From positions 1-38,272 of the forward strand of contig JAGATA010000033.1 in the NCBI GenBank assembly GCA_017621475.1: a DNA stretch of 38,272 nucleotides, given 5' to 3'. Both the position numbers and the translations under genes were made by a program. Position 1 is the stretch's first letter; each line of letters opens with the position of its first letter. Shown here piece by piece: positions 34,241 through 38,272 of this stretch. This DNA comes from Clostridia bacterium. Its GTDB lineage: Bacteria; Bacillota; Clostridia; Oscillospirales; CAG-272. The notes beneath the pieces are model-generated. The model had not been told where the DNA came from, made no database searches, and was given only the letters and a program-made list of their open reading frames with translations.

Positions 34241-35497
34241 ATGAACACAAGATACGAATCCGCAAAACAAATGTATGCCGCCCTTGGCGTTGACACGGAT
34301 GCGGCTATTGCAAAGCTCAAATCCATTCCCGTTTCCCTCCACTGCTGGCAGGGAGACGACGTAAAGGGTTTTGACACAGACCCAACAAAACCCCTTACAG
34401 GCGGTATCCAGACAACGGGTAACTATCCCGGCCGCGCAAGAACTCCCGAAGAGCTTATGGCGGATATGGACAAGGTTCTTTCCCTCTGCCCCGGCGCAAA
34501 GAAGATAAACGTTCACGCTTCCTACGCTGTTTTTGAGGATGGCGAATGGGCGGACAGAGATAAGCTTGAACCCAAGCACTTTAAAAAGTGGGTGGAATTC
34601 GCAAAAGCAAGAGGAATGGGTCTTGACTTCAACCCCACGTTCTTCTCCCATCCCAAGGCAAACGGACTTACGCTTTCCCATCCCGATCCCGAAATAAGAA
34701 ACTTTTGGATAGAGCACGGCAAAGCGTGCATCCGTATTTCCAAATACTTCGCTGAAGAAACGGGTATTCCTTGTGTTATGAACATCTGGACGGGTGACGG
34801 TTTCAAGGATATCCCCGCAGACCGTATGGGTCCCAGAATGAGATATAAAGAATCTATCGAAGCTATCCTTTCCGAGCCTTTCGACTTCAATATGGTTAAA
34901 CCCTGCGTTGAATCCAAGGTGTTCGGTATCGGCGTTGAAGCTTATACTGTAGGCAGCGCGGAATTCTCCCTCAGTATTGCTGCAATGAACAAGGATAAGT
35001 GCCTCCCCTTGATGGATAACGGTCACTACCACCCCACGGAAGTTGTTTCCGATAAGATTCCCGCGCTCCTTTGCTTCTTCCCCGAAATTGCGCTCCACAT
35101 CACGCGCCCCATCCGTTGGGACTCCGACCACGTTGTTCTCTTTGACGACGAAACGAAAGAAATGGCAAAAGAGATCGTTCGCACAGGCTCTCTTGACAGA
35201 GTTTATATGGCTCTTGACTACTTCGATGCAAGCATCAACCGTGTTTCCGCTTGGACAGTAGGCTTCAGAAGCTGGCAGAAGGCACTTCTTATGGCACTTT
35301 GCACACCAAACGAAATGCTTACAAAGCTTCAGGATGAAGGCAACTTCACAGAGCTTATGGTTATGCAGGAAGATGTAAAACTTCTTCCTTTCGAAGACGT
35401 TTGGGCAAAATACTGCGAAGAATGCGGCGTAGCTGCAGGAGCAGAATGGTTTGCAGAAGTTAAAAAGTACGAAAAAGAAGTTCTTTCTTTGAGATAA
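34241..35497 (+). CDS. rhaA: RhaA, L-rhamnose isomerase
   Basis: Converts L-rhamnose to L-rhamnulose in a Mn/Zn-dependent reaction; cytosolic TIM-barrel enzyme. The 418-aa length equals the E. coli enzyme to within a residue. Characteristic stretches: VSLHCWQGDDVKGFD, GNYPGRARTPEEL, KKINVHASYA, LDFNPTFFSHPKA, NIWTGDGFKD, and the metal/substrate region LPLMDNGHYHPTE and HITRPIRWDSDHVV. AAGGAGA precedes the ATG. It lies between rhaB and the aldolase. Confidence 0.97.
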   Translation: MNTRYESAKQMYAALGVDTDAAIAKLKSIPVSLHCWQGDDVKGFDTDPTKPLTGGIQTTGNYPGRARTPEELMADMDKVLSLCPGAKKINVHASYAVFEDGEWADRDKLEPKHFKKWVEFAKARGMGLDFNPTFFSHPKANGLTLSHPDPEIRNFWIEHGKACIRISKYFAEETGIPCVMNIWTGDGFKDIPADRMGPRMRYKESIEAILSEPFDFNMVKPCVESKVFGIGVEAYTVGSAEFSLSIAAMNKDKCLPLMDNGHYHPTEVVSDKIPALLCFFPEIALHITRPIRWDSDHVVLFDDETKEMAKEIVRTGSLDRVYMALDYFDASINRVSAWTVGFRSWQKALLMALCTPNEMLTKLQDEGNFTELMVMQEDVKLLPFEDVWAKYCEECGVAAGAEWFAEVKKYEKEVLSLR

Positions 35498-35530
35498 AAA
35501 TAAAACGATTTGATTAGTGAAGGAGAAAAT

Positions 35531-36823
35531 ATGGATTTCAGCATACTTCACCCTGCCGATCAGATAGTAACTATTATGAACCGCTTGTATTACTACGGAA
35601 TGACTACTATGACAGGCGGCAACCTTTCCATAAAAGACAGCGACGGCACTGTCTGGATAAGCCCCAGCGGCGTAGATAAAGGCAGCCTTCGCCGCGAAGA
35701 TATTATGCAGATCAAACCGAACGGCGAGATAATCGGCATCCACCGCCCTTCGGTTGAATATCCGTTCCATCTTGGTATTTATAAAAAGCGTCCCGACCTT
35801 GGGGCTGTGCTTCACGCACACCCCACGGCGCTTGTTGCGTTCAGCTTGATCCGCAAGATACCCAATACTTCCATAATTCCTGACGCAAAGCTTCTTTGCG
35901 GGAAAATATCCATTGCAGCGTACGCTTGCCCCGGAAGCGAAAAGCTTGGTGAAAACATCTCTGCGGAATTTGAGAAGGGAATAGATACTGTCCTTCTTGA
36001 AAACCACGGCGTTGTTGTTGGCGCAAAGGATCTTTTCACGGCGTTTATGAACTTTGAAACGCTGGATTACCTTGCAAGACTTGAAATAAATGCAGGCACG
36101 CTCGGCGGCGAGATACACACCATCTCCGATAAGCATATGGAAATATTCAAGCTCAGAACTTCTCCTATGCTTGATTTCTTCCACCCGAAGGTTCGCACAA
36201 GCGAAGAACAGGCGGTTCGCCGCGATATGTGTGCGCTTATCAAGCGCGCATACGGCGAACAGCTCTTCACAAGCGAGCAGGGAACCTTCTCCTGCAAGCT
36301 TTCTGACGGCTCTTTCGTCATCACCCCTGCGGGGCAGGACAGAGCGTATATAGAGCCCGAAGATCTTGTCCTTATTAAGGATGGAAAATGCGAAGCAGGT
36401 AAGACACCCTCTCGTTCCGTGCTCTTCCATATGGATATGTACGAACAGCACGAAGATGTTAAGACCATCATCATAGCACATCCCCCACACCTTATGGCTT
36501 TTGCAGTAACGGACAATGTGTTCGATGCGCGTCTTATACCCGAAAGCTATATAGCACTCAAAACAGTAAGAAAGTTCCCGTTTGGCTCTACATTTATGCA
36601 ACCTAAGCTGCTTGCACGCGAGTTCTCTCTTAAAAACCCTGTGGCGATAATTGAAAATGACTGCGCTATTGCCGCGGGCACCTCACTTGCTAATGCATTC
36701 GATAGGCTTGAGGTTATGGAATACAGCGCAAAATCTCTTATTAAAGCGCAGAGTATTGCAGGCGACATCGTTAAGATAAGCGATGCCGAGGTGCAAGAAA
36801 TAGAAAAAGTATTCAATCTCTGA
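35531..36823 (+). CDS. rhaD: double-domain class II aldolase (rhamnulose-1-phosphate aldolase role)
   Basis: By position it should split L-rhamnulose 1-phosphate into DHAP and L-lactaldehyde. The 430-aa protein is a tandem of two class II aldolase/adducin domains. The first (about 1-215) is complete: GGNLSI phosphate site, catalytic E76, zinc ligands H95, H97 and H159 (HAHP and ENHG), with the same spacing as fuculose-phosphate aldolase. In the second (about 225-430) the acid is Ser (TPSRS), the first His is Ile (IIIAHPP) and the third is Asp (ENDCA), so it cannot bind zinc the same way. AAGGAG lies 6 nt before the ATG. E. coli RhaD is a single-domain protein of about 274 aa; the symbol reflects operon role. 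Confidence 0.8.
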   Translation: MDFSILHPADQIVTIMNRLYYYGMTTMTGGNLSIKDSDGTVWISPSGVDKGSLRREDIMQIKPNGEIIGIHRPSVEYPFHLGIYKKRPDLGAVLHAHPTALVAFSLIRKIPNTSIIPDAKLLCGKISIAAYACPGSEKLGENISAEFEKGIDTVLLENHGVVVGAKDLFTAFMNFETLDYLARLEINAGTLGGEIHTISDKHMEIFKLRTSPMLDFFHPKVRTSEEQAVRRDMCALIKRAYGEQLFTSEQGTFSCKLSDGSFVITPAGQDRAYIEPEDLVLIKDGKCEAGKTPSRSVLFHMDMYEQHEDVKTIIIAHPPHLMAFAVTDNVFDARLIPESYIALKTVRKFPFGSTFMQPKLLAREFSLKNPVAIIENDCAIAAGTSLANAFDRLEVMEYSAKSLIKAQSIAGDIVKISDAEVQEIEKVFNL

Positions 36824-36857
36824 TAAAGAGAAAAACGTATAAAAGAAAGGACTTTTT

Positions 36858-37970
36858 ATGGATTCTAAGTATTTCGGCAAATTAAGCATCATCGGTATGA
36901 AGGGAAGCGAGCATTTCCTTTCTGTTGTGGATGATTATCTTCACCAGTGGCGTGACGACACAGACGGAACGTACATCGTAAAAGCGGATTGCCCTCGTTT
37001 CGGTACGGGTGAAGGCAAGGGTATCATCCTTGAAACTCTTCGCGGCCACGATACCTATATTTTCGCTGACGTTTTTAATTACGGCGTAAAATATAAAATG
37101 TACGGTCAAATGGTGCCTATGAGCCCCGACGACCATTTCCAGGACCTCAAGAGAATGATTGGTGCTATCTCCGGTAAAGCTCGCCGTATGTCCGTTATTA
37201 TGCCTATGCTTTATGAAGGCAGACAGCATAAACGCAGCGCGCGTGAATCCCTCGACTGTGCTATCGCTCTTCAGGAGCTTGTTAGCATGGGTGTTTCCAA
37301 CATAATTACGTTTGATGCACATGACCCCCGTGTTCAGAACGCTATCCCCAGAAGCGGTTTTGACAATGTTCGCACAGCTTACCAGATGATAAAAGCGATT
37401 GTGCGCGAATATCCCGATATAACTTTCGATCCCGCGAAGACAATGATCATCTCTCCCGATGAAGGAGGTATGGGGCGTGCTATGTACTATTCTTCCATTT
37501 TGGGAATAGAACTTGGTATGTTCTATAAACGCCGCAACTATACTATAATCGTTGACGGCAGAAACCCTATAGAAGCGCACGAATTCCTCGGTAAATCCGT
37601 TCAGGGCAAGGACGCTATTATTGTTGACGATATGATCTCCTCCGGCGACAGCGTTATCGACGTTGCTGAACAGCTTAAGGAAATGGGCGCAAGACGTATT
37701 TTCGTTTTTGCTACATTCGGACTTTTCTGCAATGGTTGCGAACATTTGGACGAAGCTTATAACAAGGGTATTATCAATAAGATATTTACAACAAACCTTA
37801 ACTACCGCGATGAATATATCGTCAACCGTCCTTGGTATGCAGAGGTTAATATGTGTAAATATGTTTCCTATATTATAGATAGACTCAACCGCGACGAAAC
37901 AATGAGCGAACTGCTTAACCCCGTGAAGAAGATACATTCTTTTGTGGACAATATCCGCGAAGGAAAATGA
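36858..37970 (+). CDS. prs: ribose-phosphate pyrophosphokinase (PRPP synthetase)
   Basis: Makes PRPP from ribose 5-phosphate and ATP for nucleotide, His and Trp synthesis. The 370-aa form is longer than the usual 315 aa, as seen in some Clostridia. Visible: MPMLYEGRQHKRSARESLDCA (equivalent of the PYxxYARQDRK region), ITFDAHDPRVQNAI, the IISPDEGGMGRA segment, the flexible-loop basic KRR, and the PRPP loop IIVDDMISSGDSV. AAAGGA precedes the ATG, 34 nt after the aldolase stop with no terminator between, so it appears cotranscribed with rha genes. A terminator follows. Confidence 0.9.
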   Translation: MDSKYFGKLSIIGMKGSEHFLSVVDDYLHQWRDDTDGTYIVKADCPRFGTGEGKGIILETLRGHDTYIFADVFNYGVKYKMYGQMVPMSPDDHFQDLKRMIGAISGKARRMSVIMPMLYEGRQHKRSARESLDCAIALQELVSMGVSNIITFDAHDPRVQNAIPRSGFDNVRTAYQMIKAIVREYPDITFDPAKTMIISPDEGGMGRAMYYSSILGIELGMFYKRRNYTIIVDGRNPIEAHEFLGKSVQGKDAIIVDDMISSGDSVIDVAEQLKEMGARRIFVFATFGLFCNGCEHLDEAYNKGIINKIFTTNLNYRDEYIVNRPWYAEVNMCKYVSYIIDRLNRDETMSELLNPVKKIHSFVDNIREGK

Positions 37971-37982
37971 ACTTAAAAAGTC

Positions 37983-38016
37983 AAAAACAGCCAAGCTAAA
38001 AGCTGGGCTGTTTTTG
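37983..38016 (+). terminator. terminator after prs
   Basis: Arms AAAAACAGCC-AGCT and AGCT-GGCTGTTTTT (one A.G mismatch), 3-nt loop, ending in a T-run, 12 nt past the stop. Confidence 0.88.
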
Positions 38017-38224
38017 CTTTTTCTTTTAACTTTTTAAAAAAACTTTTTTTGAAGTTTCAAAAAAATGTGGAAAATAAAGAGAAAAAAATATGTCTTAAAG
38101 TGTGGAAAAGGTGGCTTTTGAGTAATTTTAATAGTAAACCTGCACAAATGTAATGGTACAAAACAGTCAGGTATAGGCAAAAGTTCCAAATGCAAAAAAA
38201 CTCGAAAAAAATTCAAAAAAGGTG

Positions 38225-38253
38225 TTGACAAAGAGGGGATGTTATGATATACT
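38225..38253 (+). promoter_or_regulatory. strong SigA promoter at the window edge
   Basis: TTGACA (38225-38230), 17-nt spacer, TATACT (38248-38253), preceded by A-tracts (38190-38220) that resemble an UP element. The transcribed gene lies beyond the window. The stretch 38017-38224 is A/T-rich and holds no gene I can support. Confidence 0.75.
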
Positions 38254-38272
38254 AGTGGAGCGCTGTTGAGGA

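Noticed and set aside
34160..36601. 813-codon open frame on the minus strand
   Set aside because: It lies antisense to rhaA and the aldolase, whose motifs are complete on the plus strand; the translation is Cys/Phe/His-rich with no domain, a mirror effect of codon bias.
35531..36823. two separate aldolase genes joined by a sequencing error
   Set aside because: The frame is continuous, with a linker helix between domains and no start or ribosome site before the second half.
36882..37994. 370-codon open frame on the minus strand
   Set aside because: Exact shadow of prs and its terminator; composition unlike real proteins here.

Overview
The window reads as chromosomal DNA of a spore-forming member of the Clostridia (Bacillota). 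The reasons are strong AGGAGG-type ribosome binding sites, SigA-type promoters, the yqfC-yqfD-phoH-ybeY-era-recO cluster, a YlbJ-like sporulation membrane protein, MutS2 and a WalRK-YycHI-like locus. Base composition is moderate, and the style (many small palindromic intergenic repeats, cytosolic plant-glycan enzymes) resembles uncultured gut Clostridia. I cannot name a genus from the sequence.

Layout. 1-510 (-): 5' end of ftsH, cut by the window edge. 749-7424 (-): uvrA, uvrB and a RadC-family gene, separated by two long gene-free stretches (3569-4096 and 6053-6767) packed with mosaic repeats. 7595-14318 (+): a DUF3810-type membrane metalloprotease, a small secreted protein, walR, walK and two anchored proteins in the yycH/yycI positions, with a hairpin attenuator between walK and yycH. 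murA follows from its own promoter (14500-15768), then a cytosolic propeller-fold, glycosidase-like protein (15829-17286). 17352-17719 holds a perfect consensus promoter, a compact structured RNA ending in a terminator, and a 37-aa membrane peptide with its own terminator. A 961-aa GH28-like enzyme without a signal peptide follows (17779-20664). 20745-23206 (-) encodes three related lipoproteins. 23678-28644 (-) is recO, era, ybeY, phoH, yqfD and yqfC. Divergent from it run ylbJ, a small Cys-rich protein and mutS2 (28717-32566, +). 32709-37970 (+) is an L-rhamnose catabolic operon (rhaB, rhaA, a double-domain class II aldolase) ending with a PRPP synthetase. The last 50 bases hold a consensus promoter for something beyond the edge.

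How the genes fit together. Two themes stand out. One is envelope control: WalRK with its anchored partners, beside murA, which makes the first committed peptidoglycan precursor. The other is pectin or rhamnogalacturonan use: the rha operon would consume L-rhamnose that a cytosolic GH28-type enzyme could release from imported oligosaccharides. The rest is housekeeping, DNA repair (uvrAB, mutS2, recO, radC) and sporulation.

The most interesting items are the orphan structured RNA with its micro-protein, a mosaic repeat family with a 54-nt segment identical in two places 17 kb apart, a duplicated radC tail that differs by a palindromic insert, palindromes embedded in the ylbJ coding sequence, and an aldolase whose second half has lost its metal site.
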